In this document: piece after piece, positions 1 to 9,380 of the stretch
How the letters are laid out: every line of letters begins with the position of its first letter
How positions within the stretch are numbered: position 1 is the stretch's first letter
Origin: SHZL01 sp963784425
GTDB taxonomy: Bacteria; Pseudomonadota; Gammaproteobacteria; Xanthomonadales; SZUA-36
DNA: 64,000 bases
Assembly: GCA_963784425.1 (NCBI GenBank)
Contig: CAWARM010000011.1
Location: 868,001 to 932,000, forward strand
Direction of reading: 5' to 3'
Program-made: the position numbers and the translations under genes
Notes under the pieces: model-generated
Databases searched by the model: none
The model's input: only the letters and a program-made list of their open reading frames with translations
Told to the model about the DNA's origin: nothing

Positions 1-1060
1 CGCTGTAACTCCCGGGCAGCAAAGCAAGAGAATTGAATCGAATGCGGTAGCGGAACCGGTTCTGATCAAGCTGCACCGGCTTGATCTGGTCAAAGTCAGA
101 GGCGACTCCGTAGATGGGGGTGCCATCCGCACGCACTATGCCGATCAAACCCACCGGCGGCCTGCCGTCAGGCGAACGCAATACGAGTTCCACCTGCAAG
201 TCCTGGCCATTACGCAGTTGAGCATCCTCCCCTTGGGCAAAGCCGGCAACTGCAAAACTATCAATGCGGTAGATTCCTGCACCGCCTTCCTGCTCATCAC
301 GGCCGCGCTTTTCCCGAGCATTACGAGTTTCATGCCAGGCAAGATAGGACTGTGTTACATCGAACACATCTCCCAGTTGCTGGGTGCGACCATTCTGTAA
401 CCACAGGGCACGGTGGCACAACTTCTGCACCATGTACATGCTGTGCGAAACCATCAAGAGCGTATTGCCCCTTTGCAGGAACGACTCGATCCACTTGATG
501 CACTTTTTCTGGAAGGATTCATCTCCAACTGCAAGAACTTCATCCGTGATCAGCAGCTCCGGATCGGACGCCGCCACCACGGCAAACCCGAGGCGTACGA
601 CCATACCCGAAGAATAGTGCTTCACCGGTTCATATACGTATTCGCCAATGTCCGCAAATGCCAGAATTTCGTCCAATCGGTGGTCCAACTGTTTCGCGGT
701 CATGCCCAGTAAGGCCGCTTTCATGCGCACGTTGTCGATACCAGAAAATTCGGGTTGAAATCCCGCGCCCAGCTCCAACAAAGCGGCCACGCGGCCGTTG
801 ACCAATACCGAGCCCCGGCTGGGGCTGATCACTCCGGTCAGGATTTTCAGCAAAGTTGACTTGCCTGCGCCATTTTCACCGATGACTCCGAATGACTCAC
901 CGGCACGGACTTCAAGGCTCACATCGTGCAGCACTTCTGCTCCACCCTGGGGTTCACGCCCGGCTAACAGCGCCGCAAAGGCCCGCATTCTCTCCCAGGG
1001 TTTGTGCACCCTTGGGTAGAACTTCGAAACAGATTCCACTCGAATAAGGGGTTGCGTCAC
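1..1060 (-). CDS. Polysaccharide ABC exporter ATP-binding protein (Wzt/TagH-like), 3' end outside window
   Basis: ATPase subunit of an ABC-2 exporter that moves undecaprenyl-linked O-antigen or other surface glycan across the inner membrane. Translating the minus strand shows Walker A GENGAGKST, a KHYSSGMVVRLGFAV signature region, Walker B PELLITDEVLAVGD and H-loop VSHSMYMV. After about 240 residues comes a beta-rich C-terminal region like the Wzt carbohydrate-binding domain, cut by the window edge. The start is a GTG overlapping the permease stop (GTGA), so the two are translationally coupled. The long loop before Walker A, the DEVLAVGD motif and the C-terminal extension fit the O-antigen/teichoic export class. 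The substrate cannot be told from this sequence. Confidence 0.88.
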   Translation of the reverse strand, partial: MTQPLIRVESVSKFYPRVHKPWERMRAFAALLAGREPQGGAEVLHDVSLEVRAGESFGVIGENGAGKSTLLKILTGVISPSRGSVLVNGRVAALLELGAGFQPEFSGIDNVRMKAALLGMTAKQLDHRLDEILAFADIGEYVYEPVKHYSSGMVVRLGFAVVAASDPELLITDEVLAVGDESFQKKCIKWIESFLQRGNTLLMVSHSMYMVQKLCHRALWLQNGRTQQLGDVFDVTQSYLAWHETRNAREKRGRDEQEGGAGIYRIDSFAVAGFAQGEDAQLRNGQDLQVELVLRSPDGRPPVGLIGIVRADGTPIYGVASDFDQIKPVQLDQNRFRYRIRFNSLALLPGSYS

Positions 1061-1833
1061 AGGAAATCTTCAAAGTGGCCCGAGAATCGGCGAAAAAACT
1101 TCAGCCCAAGCCAGAACAAGACCAGCGAGCCCAGCGGCGCCAGCAAATCCGCCAGTGAAGGTTGGTAGCTCCCGAACAGAATGAGTTCGCGAAAGCGGCC
1201 AACGAACCATGCAATCGGATTCCACTGCAACCAATCAGCCATTCCCCCCGGAAGCACGGACGCGCTGTACACGATGGGGGTGATAAAAAACCAGAATGTC
1301 ATCATGGGAGGCAGTATCTGTGCAACATCTCGCACAAACACCTGCAGAGCGCTGAAAAACAGCGCAAAAGCACCCGCAAGGACGCACAGAAGAAACAGCA
1401 GTGGCGTAGCCACCAGCACCCCCAGCCAGTGAACATTTGTGCCGCTAAGCTGCAAAATCACCAACACCGCGAAATAGCCCACAAGGTGCATCATGAAGGT
1501 TGCTGTCACCATGGAGAGCGGCAACAGCTCAGTGGCGAAAGCCACCTTGCCAATCAATGCAGCGTTAGCAACGATGGTGTTGCTGCCCTTGAGTATGGCT
1601 TCAGAAAACGCGGTCCAGGGCCAAAATGCTACAGCCAGGTAGGGCACGAAGCCGATATGGTCTGCGGCAGGAATGCGCGCCTGGAATATGCTGGTAAACA
1701 CAAATGCATAGACAGCCAGCAATAACAGTGGCTGTAAGATCAGCCACGCAAATCCCGTCAGGTTTTCCAGGTATTCCGTACGTATGGACCGGGACACCAA
1801 TTGCCAGAAAATGCTGTTGTAGACAGGACTCAT
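1057..1833 (-). CDS. ABC-2 type permease for polysaccharide export (Wzm/TagG-like)
   Basis: Integral membrane subunit, 258 aa, the usual length for Wzm/TagG permeases. It has an N-terminal amphipathic segment (SIRTEYLENLTGFAWLILQPLLLL) and about six hydrophobic segments. The region FFITPIVYSASVLPGG followed by NPIAWFVGRFRELILFG is typical of the ABC2_membrane O-antigen/capsule family. It lies 9 nt after the parvulin gene and overlaps the ATPase gene, so the three form one operon. It would form the homodimeric pore that passes lipid-linked glycan to the periplasmic face. No initiating glycosyltransferase is visible here; those genes may lie beyond the left edge. Confidence 0.88.
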   Translation of the reverse strand: MSPVYNSIFWQLVSRSIRTEYLENLTGFAWLILQPLLLLAVYAFVFTSIFQARIPAADHIGFVPYLAVAFWPWTAFSEAILKGSNTIVANAALIGKVAFATELLPLSMVTATFMMHLVGYFAVLVILQLSGTNVHWLGVLVATPLLFLLCVLAGAFALFFSALQVFVRDVAQILPPMMTFWFFITPIVYSASVLPGGMADWLQWNPIAWFVGRFRELILFGSYQPSLADLLAPLGSLVLFWLGLKFFRRFSGHFEDFL

Positions 1834-1842
1834 CAGGGAGGT

Positions 1843-2829
1843 CTAGTGTACGCTGCCTTTTTTAACCCCGTCTTCGGAGAATATGGGTGCCCCTTCCAGG
1901 TTTTCACCAAAATAGCGTTTCGCCATGATTTCGATTGACCCGTCAGGAAAAACGACGGGGCTCTGCAACAGTTTCTGCATATAGCTGACGCGAAAGTCCG
2001 CTAAGTACTTGGCTTTCATTTTCTCCACGATGGCGTCCTGAACCTGTTCGAAGGGTGACAGTACAGCGTCTTGCTTCTTATCGAGCCGGATCAGGTGAAA
2101 GCCGTACTCGGTTTCTACAGGTCCCGTAATTTGCCCTACGGTGTCCATGCCAAATGCGGCATCTTCAAATGGTTTCACTAACTGCCCGTGCTTTACGTCC
2201 TTGTAGTGCCCCGCGTTTTTGGCTTTACCCGGATCGTCTGAATATTCCATTACGAGTGCATCGAACTCGGCCGGGTTTTTTGCCAGGCGCGCCTGCAACT
2301 CGAGTGCAATTGCCTCAGCTTCGCTCGGAAGACGCTCTTTTGTGCTGATCAGAATGTGGGTAATGTCAACGGTGGCGGGGCTGGAATAAGCTGATGGATT
2401 AACCAGGTATTCTTCGCGTGCCATGGCGAGGTAGTCTGCCTCCGGCGCCTTCAGCAGCACTTCCTCCAACCATGCCGTTGCCAGTTCTATGCGCGCCGCA
2501 AGCTCAAGGCGTTTGCGTACTACCGGGTTCTTCGCGAATTCGTTGGCATCTGCATCCAGAGCAACCAGTTCAGTTTGCAGAAGGTTTTTGATCATTTTAT
2601 CGACTTTGGCTCCGTCCCGAATGAACGCCAGCCTGTCCTGCTCGGGAATGCGGCTGAACGCAGCATCAATTCCAGCCTGCGTTACAACAGCCTCACCCTG
2701 GTAAGCCAGCACGACTTCAGGATCGTTGCGATTAACTACTGATGCTGGTGCAGTGTCCTGTGCGTCGGCTTGGCAGGTAACACCTGACGCCAGAAACAAA
2801 CAGGCCAAACCCGAGATCATTTTATTCAT
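1843..2829 (-). CDS. Periplasmic parvulin-type peptidyl-prolyl cis-trans isomerase
   Basis: Secreted foldase of the PpiC/SurA class, 328 aa. The ATG at 2829 is chosen because GAGGA lies six bases upstream; a TTG four codons earlier has no such site. A signal peptide ends near ADA-Q. The N-terminal SurA_N-like helical part contains AFSRIPEQDRLAFI. The parvulin domain at about residues 155-255 has ITHILIST, SDDPGKAKNAGHYKDV and EYGFHLIRLDKK. It is first in an operon with the polysaccharide exporter, so it may help fold the outer-membrane or periplasmic part of that export system, as EpsD-type isomerases do in exopolysaccharide clusters. That role is inferred from context only. Confidence 0.82.
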   Translation of the reverse strand: MNKMISGLACLFLASGVTCQADAQDTAPASVVNRNDPEVVLAYQGEAVVTQAGIDAAFSRIPEQDRLAFIRDGAKVDKMIKNLLQTELVALDADANEFAKNPVVRKRLELAARIELATAWLEEVLLKAPEADYLAMAREEYLVNPSAYSSPATVDITHILISTKERLPSEAEAIALELQARLAKNPAEFDALVMEYSDDPGKAKNAGHYKDVKHGQLVKPFEDAAFGMDTVGQITGPVETEYGFHLIRLDKKQDAVLSPFEQVQDAIVEKMKAKYLADFRVSYMQKLLQSPVVFPDGSIEIMAKRYFGENLEGAPIFSEDGVKKGSVH

Positions 2830-2923
2830 GCGCTTCCTCAATATTTGGTAGATGGTAACCTGCCTCTGACCGGAACTCCCGCAGGAGGTTCACGCCTCAC
2901 ACTGTTACTCACGGATAAAACAA

Positions 2924-2951
2924 AGGGGCTGCAAAAGCAGCCCCTCGTTTT
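2924..2951. terminator. Bidirectional intrinsic terminator
   Basis: A perfect 9-bp stem (AGGGGCTGC / GCAGCCCCT) with an AAAA loop spans 2924-2945. On the minus strand it is followed by TTTGTTTTATC, which fits termination of the secreted-protein gene ending at 2996. On the plus strand it is followed by CGTTTTC. Confidence 0.75.
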
Positions 2952-2995
2952 CTTGCAAGGGTCATCAGACCCCGTGTTTCTTATCGACTCAAAGA

Positions 2996-4763
2996 CTAAT
3001 CGGTAACGTACGAAGGTGTTACGCGGCGTACGTTGCCTTTGTGGTTGAATATGCCACCATAGTTGGACAGCACGCTGGCTTCCGGCGTACCCAGGTAGCC
3101 ATTTTCGAACTGTTCAGCCCAGAAACCGGTGACCGGCAAACCAACCAGACCGTTGAAGTCTCTACCAGCTTCACCAAGAACTGAATCTCCAAGGGTAAAC
3201 CAGTTAATCCTGCCCCAACCATTGACTCTCGGCTCAGACTTCGTGCCCTTGTCATACTCAATCGAACCTGTATCCACCGTCTTCAGCAACGAATCTCCCT
3301 GGATTGTCGGAGTTCCGAATATGACCGGGAAGCCAATGTCGTCAGCGCTGTTACCAAAACGAAGCACGTTGACTTCATAGCAGATCACGTTGTCAACGCC
3401 AGGCGGGGTACCGACAGGAGGTGGTGGGGATACGATCGGCGGATCCGACGGGTTATCGCCTTCACCAGCGTTTTCTTCACGATCCCAAATTTCCATTGAG
3501 AACGGTTCACAAGCCTCACCATCCCATGCGGAAGTAAATGGCGGAAGTGGCGCAGCGCCAGTTTCCACAGGAACGTAAGTGCACTGTTCCCAACCTGGTG
3601 ATTTAGGAGGTTCATCCTGTTTCGGTTTGAGCGGATTATCAGGCGTCCACGATGGGAACGGCTCGCCTGGATCCCAGCCATTACATCCTGCATCGTTCAC
3701 GTCCGGAATCCATTCTATAGTACCGTCATCAATTATTGTCATCGTCCACATAATAGTGCTTGGTTGGGAAGGTGATAACCCATTCAGAAGCAGCATTAAG
3801 GCCGGGCTGGATGTTGTATTCATTCATGGTGTATTCATGCATGAATACAGCAGAGATGGCGTCTACAGCCTTGTTGTAACTCAGGGTCACGGCCTCGTTG
3901 CTTGGCACGCCAAAGAATACAGTGGCGCTGTGCTGGTCGCCGTCAGCCAGGTTTGGATGGTTGTAGCCTGGCTCGTAGTGATTGCCGTCGTCGGACTCGT
4001 CATAACCCTGTATGGCCCGTGCATCATATGAAAACATCGTGCCGTTAGCCACGTTGATGACCGCAGCGCCACCGAACAAGCCACCGCTGTTGCGGGCAAT
4101 GTCAATGGTCTTATCGTCAATCCAGTAGCCATCAGGATTCCTGGTCCATGCGTCCACCAGTTGCTGGCAGTCGAGTGGAGCCGATACGCCGTCGCTATCA
4201 ACGACATGAGTCGCTGCAGTGGCAGAACCCACGACAGGCGGTTTGGCCTTTGGATCTTCACTGTCGTTGGTCAAGGTGCCCATTTCGATCATCGTAAAAT
4301 AGCCTTCTGCGGCGCGCTGGATACTCGTTGGGCCACCGTCCGCAAACTTGCCGGTATAGGCATAGGGCAGGAAAGCCTGTTCGCCAATGCCGTCACCATC
4401 AGGGTCGTTTTCATAGAGATAGGGCACGGTACAGGTCGTATCCGGAATGTACAGGGTAGGCGTGCCGCCGTCATCAGCGATGGCAGCAACCCACACGTCA
4501 TAGGCTGACATGTACATGTTGAAGTCGAGCACTTCGCGGGAATTGAAACCTTCGTTGAAGCGGACCTTTACGGCCTTGGCATTGTCTGTAGTGTTGACCA
4601 CAGACAGGATGGTAGCGTTTCCAGCGTTACTGGTGTAATACGGATAAATCAGTACTTGTCCCAGTCCGTCCGGATTCAGGTTGACTGCTTGTGCGGTGCC
4701 TGCGATACCGGCAGCACCCGCCAGTCCAGCCAGCACAGCAGCTGTCAGATTTTTTCTATTCAT
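2996..4763 (-). CDS. Secreted protein of unknown function, interrupted by a +1 frameshift near 3731
   Basis: I read one gene in two frames. The first part (4763 to 3729) starts at an ATG eight bases after AGGAG and has a signal peptide ending GTAQA-V. The mature protein begins with VNLNPDGLGQVLIYPYYT and continues with FNMYMSAYDVWVAAIADD. It ends in a D/N-rich stretch followed by TGA (3731-3729). The next frame continues the acid-rich run directly and reads IEWIPDVNDAGCNGWDPGEP, with later ICYEVNVLRFG and GLPVTGFWAEQFENGYLG, to 2996. Removing one T at 3731/3732 joins the halves into one protein of about 588 aa. The sequence resembles conserved gammaproteobacterial exported proteins without known function. 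I see no C-terminal PEP-CTERM-type sorting signal. Upstream bases 4764-5055 (292 nt) hold only the ribosome-binding site as a recognisable signal. Confidence 0.65.
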
Positions 4764-5055
4764 TACAACACTCCTAAAGTTGTGTACACAGGGCTTTGCG
4801 AAAAGCCGGAAATTGCAACTCACCCAACTCCAAAGGGCAAACCGAACCTTGGCCCGGTTATTCGCGTTCCAATCTTACGATAATTGGAAATTCAACGCAA
4901 CACGAAGGCATACTGTCCTTGCAAAGCGCAAATGCGGGTAGAGCGGAACATATTGCGTTGCGTGCTCTCGCTCAGTTTTAAGCCTGAGGGGCCTTCCGAG
5001 CGGGGTGCAACCGCACTCCCGACCTTTATAAAACAGGCCGAAAGTCTGTCCTTGA

Positions 5056-5508
5056 TCATTTGTCGGGCAAGTACCACCACTGTCTGTCTACGCGCACCCA
5101 GCGCTCCATAATCTTCTCGGAACTTTTCCACTGGGGAACACCGGGGACCGGCTGGTTGACCTTGTAGTCGACTTTGCTTTCGACCGAGCACACATCCGCC
5201 TCACAGCTTGCTTGCAGCACTTTTGCCCCAGTCCAGCGTACTCGCCGGGAGCGCAGTTCAATTTCAAAATCCACCCGGGAGTGGGATGTCCGGTAGCCTG
5301 GCGAATAAAAAGCATATGCCGTGTCGAAATCCGCTGCCAGCAAGGCGTCCCACCTTTTCTGTGCGCGGGTTTTGACATCGCCGTCGGCGGGTTGTGTGGT
5401 AGCACAGGCCGAAACCAGCGCGATCAGGCAACAGGCAAAAAAGAGCCAACAAAAGTGTGCGCCGCGGTTCATATGGACTGCGTGCTGGCGTTTGGCTGGT
5501 GTGTTCAT
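5056..5508 (-). CDS. Small outer-membrane-type lipoprotein, function unknown
   Basis: Protein of 150 aa with an N-terminal hydrophobic segment and lipobox VSAC, so it is predicted to be lipidated at Cys35 and exported. The mature part has the look of a small NTF2-like/cystatin-like fold: RWDALLAADFDTAYAFYSPGYR followed by alternating strands, ending in RWVRVDRQWWYLPDK. AAGGA lies about 12 bases before the chosen ATG; an ATG 12 codons later is possible. It sits 155 bp downstream of gspD in the same direction. A link to secretion (for example as a pilotin-like protein) is conceivable but not shown by any motif. Confidence 0.7.
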   Translation of the reverse strand: MNTPAKRQHAVHMNRGAHFCWLFFACCLIALVSACATTQPADGDVKTRAQKRWDALLAADFDTAYAFYSPGYRTSHSRVDFEIELRSRRVRWTGAKVLQASCEADVCSVESKVDYKVNQPVPGVPQWKSSEKIMERWVRVDRQWWYLPDK

Positions 5509-5663
5509 AAGCTGGTTTTGTCCTTGGTTTGTGAATCAATCTTTACTGTTTTTTACTTTCAAAATCCGGTTCTTAAGGGGTTTTGGCTCTCAATTGTTAC
5601 AATTACGGCTCGCTTGAACATCATTGCAGCACAATTGAGGAGTTCCGCATGGACTCAAAAAAA

Positions 5664-7928
5664 TCAGTTGTTATCTGGCGGTTTGTCCTTTTCCAAAGTG
5701 GCGATGTGCAATGGCTGAACACGGGAAAATTCATTTCGCATCTCATCACTGATGTTTTCCATGTCGCGCGCATTCTCGAGCACGGTCGGCGTAATCATGA
5801 CCAGCGTCTCGCTGCGGGTTTTCGCTTTGGATCTCGAGCCAAACAATGCACCGATAACTGGTATCCGGTTGAGATAGGGAACACCGCTGCGCCCTCGGCT
5901 ATCTTGTTCCGCAATCAAACCACCCAGGAAAATGGTCTGTCCGGATTGCACAGCAACCTGGCTGGTCACGGACTTGTTGTTGATCGGCGGATTTCCACTG
6001 GAGGAAATATCCGGATCTCTCGCTCCCGGACGGCTGACATCCTGGGTGATGTCCATGTAGACCAGGCCGCCCGGGTTTATGCGCGGCGTTACGGTAAGCG
6101 TTACACCCGTCGAAACATATTGCGCACTGCTAACGACATTATTCGTGCCGGTTGAAATGCTGGACGACTGGACCGGCACCTGGGTTCCTACGGTAATGGT
6201 CGCTGTTGCATTGTTGCGCACGAGCAAGGAAGGTGACGCGAGTGATCGCACATCCGTGACCTCGTCGAGTGCAGCAATGGTAGCCTGAACAAACGTTGTG
6301 TTGCCCAGTGGGCTGACCAGCGTGCTGAGAAAATTGAATCCTCCGGATTTTGCTGAAGCACTGCCAAAAGCCGCCGTATCAATATACCTTCCATACGGGT
6401 TACCAGCGCCGGGAGGAATCAAGGCAGGGTTGTTGGTGAGATACCAGTTGACCCCAAACTTCAAATCTTCATTGAGTTCCACATCCAGTACCTGGGATTC
6501 GATCAGGACCTGCAGGGGTTCCATGTCAATTCGTTCGATGGCAGCCAGTATGGAGTTATATTGAGACTGGGTTGCCTGTATCAGCAGGGAGTTTGTTTCC
6601 AGCACTGAAGTAATCCTGATGTCGCTTTCGCCGACAGTCAAAACCGAAGCACCCGACTCTCCCCCTCCAGGGCCTCCTGGCTTGTTTTGCTCCGGCGCAT
6701 TGGTGCGACTGCTATTAAATTCTGACACACTGCCAATTTGCACAGCCTCCAACCCGGGTGCCAGTGTGCCTTGTGGCGTATTGGTCGTGGGCTTACCACT
6801 GTCACCGCCAAAGATTTGTGTCAGGTACCCTGCGAGAATTGGCGCTTGAAGGTTTTTGACGCGGTAGACGTAAAGCTGCTTCCCTGCCCCTGCGGCACCA
6901 CGATCAAGGATTTTTATCCACTCTTCAGCCTTGGTCAGGTATTCCGGCTGGTAAGTGATTACCATGATGGAACTCAGACGCTCCAGCGGAACAAAACGAA
7001 ACATGCCGGCCAGCGGTGTATCGCCCTCGGTTCCGAAAATCCCCTGCAACTCGGTGATGATGGCGGCAACATCAACTGTACGCAGTGGATAAATTCCAAC
7101 CGACATGCCTTTGAGCCAATCAACGTCGAATATTTGAACTATTCTCATGTAGTTGGCCAGCTCGTCCGGTGTTCCTGCGAGGAACAGCATGCTGCGAAAC
7201 TGGTCGGTTTGCACCATGGCGCCTTCACGCACGTATGGTTCCAGGATCTTGGCCATCTCGGTTGCTGCAATATACTTGAGCGCAATACCCATTACTTCGT
7301 ACCCTTGGGCACCCTCAACACCCCCAATGCGCGGCACAAGATTACCTGCAATAGCGTTGGCTATCGGCAAAACCTGGTAGCCACCATCCTTGTACACCAA
7401 GGTAGCCCCGTTCCACTGCAGGATCATTTCCAGGATCGGCAGGAGTTGATCCTTTGATACCGCGCTGGATGTAGAAAATGTGACCTCGCCACCCACACCG
7501 GGGGCAATGACGAAGTTTTCCTGCAAAACCTCTCCCAGGATGGTGTGGATCACGGACTGGATTGATTCACCTTCAAAATTAAGCACTATTTCGCCATCAG
7601 CCGGCACCGGCTCCTCTTTTTTCCCGGCTGCCTCTTGATTAACAAAAACACCACTGCCGGTATAGACTTCCACCTCGGACAAAGCCGCGCCTTTTTCATC
7701 ACTTACCGGACTTTCAGCGACGACCCGTGCAGGTTCAGAATCCGGCGCGGGTTGAGGAACCGAGTAATGCGCAGTTGAGGTTTCTGATGGTGGTTGCTGG
7801 CCGGTTGTGGCGCAACTTGCTGCAACCAAGAGCATGGTCGTGACCAGCAAAACTTTTTGCACCAACCCTCCGGCAGATTTCCACTCTGAAGGCTGCTGTC
7901 GCTGCGGACGGCTGGAGTGATTTCGCAT
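5664..7928 (-). CDS. gspD: Type II secretion system secretin GspD
   Basis: Outer-membrane secretin of the type II system, 754 aa. The ATG at 7928 is used; AGAGG lies about ten bases upstream. A hydrophobic leader ends in AASC, so the protein may be lipidated. The N0 domain starts near EIVLNFEGESIQSVI, followed by repeated N1-N3 ring domains (for example IYPLRTVDVAAIITELQGIFG). The C-terminal secretin domain includes VPVQSSSISTG, VAVQSGQTIFLGGLI and GVPYLNRIPVIGALFG. It is the last gene of the operon, as XpsD is in Xanthomonas. No separate pilotin is recognisable, and self-lipidation would remove the need for one. A T-rich stretch follows the stop codon. Confidence 0.95.
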   Translation of the reverse strand: MRNHSSRPQRQQPSEWKSAGGLVQKVLLVTTMLLVAASCATTGQQPPSETSTAHYSVPQPAPDSEPARVVAESPVSDEKGAALSEVEVYTGSGVFVNQEAAGKKEEPVPADGEIVLNFEGESIQSVIHTILGEVLQENFVIAPGVGGEVTFSTSSAVSKDQLLPILEMILQWNGATLVYKDGGYQVLPIANAIAGNLVPRIGGVEGAQGYEVMGIALKYIAATEMAKILEPYVREGAMVQTDQFRSMLFLAGTPDELANYMRIVQIFDVDWLKGMSVGIYPLRTVDVAAIITELQGIFGTEGDTPLAGMFRFVPLERLSSIMVITYQPEYLTKAEEWIKILDRGAAGAGKQLYVYRVKNLQAPILAGYLTQIFGGDSGKPTTNTPQGTLAPGLEAVQIGSVSEFNSSRTNAPEQNKPGGPGGGESGASVLTVGESDIRITSVLETNSLLIQATQSQYNSILAAIERIDMEPLQVLIESQVLDVELNEDLKFGVNWYLTNNPALIPPGAGNPYGRYIDTAAFGSASAKSGGFNFLSTLVSPLGNTTFVQATIAALDEVTDVRSLASPSLLVRNNATATITVGTQVPVQSSSISTGTNNVVSSAQYVSTGVTLTVTPRINPGGLVYMDITQDVSRPGARDPDISSSGNPPINNKSVTSQVAVQSGQTIFLGGLIAEQDSRGRSGVPYLNRIPVIGALFGSRSKAKTRSETLVMITPTVLENARDMENISDEMRNEFSRVQPLHIATLEKDKPPDNN

Positions 7929-7941
7929 AATGGACAGGCCT

Positions 7942-8793
7942 CTATTGCTTATCGTCATTGTTGGTCTTCTTCCCGCGATTGCGGCCCATCAGTCCCTGGA
8001 TCGCATTCTTATATTTATTCGGGTCGGCCTCTTGGCTGCTTTGATCTCCAGACTGATCAACCGATGCATCGGGCTGTTCACCCGCCTGGCCATTCTGCTC
8101 CGCTTCCTTTCTGAGTTCTTCCCGGCGTTCTGCAATTCGCTGCCTGATCTCTTCAGCTCTCGACAAAGGCTCAGCTTCGGAATTTTCTGCAACCGCAGGT
8201 GACTGCCCGCCCGCTTGTGCTTCTTTCTTGTTTGCCCTTACCGGCTGAATCGGTTCTTCAATCTTCGCGTCATGGACCTTCAATTCCAGTTGCAGTTCCT
8301 CACCGCTACCCGAAGTCAGTGTTACTGCACGTGCCTGGATGCGGCTCACTTGCCAGCTTCCAAAGTCGGCTTCAATGGGTTTGCCTTCAAACGCCACCAG
8401 AGATTTCGCGTCATCCTTACGCTTCAAAGTCACCAGGCGCAAGGTCGGTGTGATAATGACACCTGCCAACTCGACCTCAGGCGCACCGGACGGTTCATCC
8501 AACGGCACGGGCTCGCCATTGGAATCTCCATCATGCGGTGCGGGCTGCCGATTTTCATTAAAAAGCGGTCGCTCAGTAATTATGGCGTAACTGGCCACGG
8601 GGAGATTTTGAGCCAGGACCGGGAGCTGCAAACCTTCAGCCTCGCCTTCCGAGGCCGGAGTCGCGGCTGTTGTTTGTGCAGGCAGCGAGGCGAGCAATGT
8701 CATCACAAGCAAAGCCAATAGCAGCAAACCACACAGGGCGCTCAGCGCTATACCCAGGGGATTGTCTTCCAACCACTTGAGAATACTCCCCAT
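7942..8793 (-). CDS. Type II secretion protein of the GspC/XpsN class
   Basis: Inner-membrane connector protein, 283 aa. A single transmembrane segment lies near residues 13-35, followed by a periplasmic homology-region-like domain (ASYAIITERPLFNENRQP, then VELAGVIITPTLRLVTL). This is where GspC-type proteins contact the secretin N0 domain. Instead of a PDZ domain, the C-terminus is a charged, probably disordered tail rich in Glu, Gln and Arg, ending RNRGKKTNNDDKQ. Its position between gspM and gspD matches xpsN in Xanthomonas rather than the first-gene gspC of Vibrio or Klebsiella. It ends 13 nt before gspD. Confidence 0.82.
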   Translation of the reverse strand: MGSILKWLEDNPLGIALSALCGLLLLALLVMTLLASLPAQTTAATPASEGEAEGLQLPVLAQNLPVASYAIITERPLFNENRQPAPHDGDSNGEPVPLDEPSGAPEVELAGVIITPTLRLVTLKRKDDAKSLVAFEGKPIEADFGSWQVSRIQARAVTLTSGSGEELQLELKVHDAKIEEPIQPVRANKKEAQAGGQSPAVAENSEAEPLSRAEEIRQRIAERREELRKEAEQNGQAGEQPDASVDQSGDQSSQEADPNKYKNAIQGLMGRNRGKKTNNDDKQ

Positions 8794-8795
8794 AG

Positions 8796-9380
8796 CTAAC
8801 GCAGGTATCCTGACATGTTGAAGCGCACGTCAAGAGCTTGCGCCGTCGTGTCCGGCTTATTCGCCACCTGTCGCCGCGCCCGCGGCTTGATGATGGTGAG
8901 TTCTTCCACAATGATCATTGGCACGCCGGTTTCCAGGGAATAAAGCACGCTCATCAGGTCTTCCACGTCGCAACGCATTCGAACGTTTACTGTTACTTTT
9001 TCGAAACGCTCCACCTCACGCGCCCGCACCGGTTGCCGGCTGACAATCTGGCAGGACTCGTCGGCCTGTCCACTCACCATCTGGTTCAGCCGTTCCGACA
9101 TGGCTGCTGCCGCCTCGTTAAAATCACCCTCTTCCAGGAACAGGTTGGACTCTGAACGCCGCCCCTGCAAAGTCTGCAATTGCTTTTCGATCTGTTCGCG
9201 CTGTGCTGCAACCCGTTGAAAACGGCCAAGCTGCTCCGCAAGCTCTGAGACTTCTGTACCGTATTCCAGATGCCGCACGATAAACCAGTGAAATCCCAGA
9301 AGGTACACAAGCAGGATCGCAACAACAAACAACAGAATGGCGGTCCTGCGGCTTTTTGCCTGCTCAATTGCAAACGCCAT
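8796..9380 (-). CDS. gspM: Type II secretion system protein GspM
   Basis: Inner-membrane platform component, 194 aa. One transmembrane helix lies at about residues 13-33 (TAILLFVVAILLVYLLGFHW). It is followed by a coiled coil (AEQLGRFQRVAAQREQIEKQ) and a ferredoxin-like periplasmic domain (VNVRMRCDVEDLMSVLYSLETGVP). In the family, GspM pairs with GspL to anchor the GspE ATPase. The ATG overlaps the gspL stop (TGATG), so it is translationally coupled, and it ends 2 nt before the GspC/XpsN-like gene. The C-terminal motif MSVLYSLETGVPMIIVEELTI is typical of the GspM_II subgroup. Confidence 0.85.
   Translation of the reverse strand: MAFAIEQAKSRRTAILLFVVAILLVYLLGFHWFIVRHLEYGTEVSELAEQLGRFQRVAAQREQIEKQLQTLQGRRSESNLFLEEGDFNEAAAAMSERLNQMVSGQADESCQIVSRQPVRAREVERFEKVTVNVRMRCDVEDLMSVLYSLETGVPMIIVEELTIIKPRARRQVANKPDTTAQALDVRFNMSGYLR

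Noticed and set aside
3725..3740. Programmed +1 frameshift like prfB
   Set aside because: AAT-TGA lacks the CTT-TGA slip site and the internal Shine-Dalgarno sequence. Slippage or sequence error explains it better.
2996..3823. Separate gene for the second half of the secreted protein
   Set aside because: It has no signal peptide or ribosome-binding site, and its sequence continues the acidic run of the first half in the shifted frame.
2996..4763. Exosortase-sorted surface protein
   Set aside because: No C-terminal motif, hydrophobic helix and basic tail of PEP-CTERM type is present; the protein ends RRVTPSYVTD.
4764..5055. Sigma-54 promoter or small gene in the 292-nt gap
   Set aside because: A TGGGTGAGTTGC stretch has the wrong spacing between GG and GC, and open frames here are shadows without start signals.
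5650..6155. Plus-strand frame with GAGGAG before ATG, opposite the gspD 3' end
   Set aside because: Apart from the chance ribosome-binding site it has no recognisable protein features, and it lies antisense to the conserved secretin domain.
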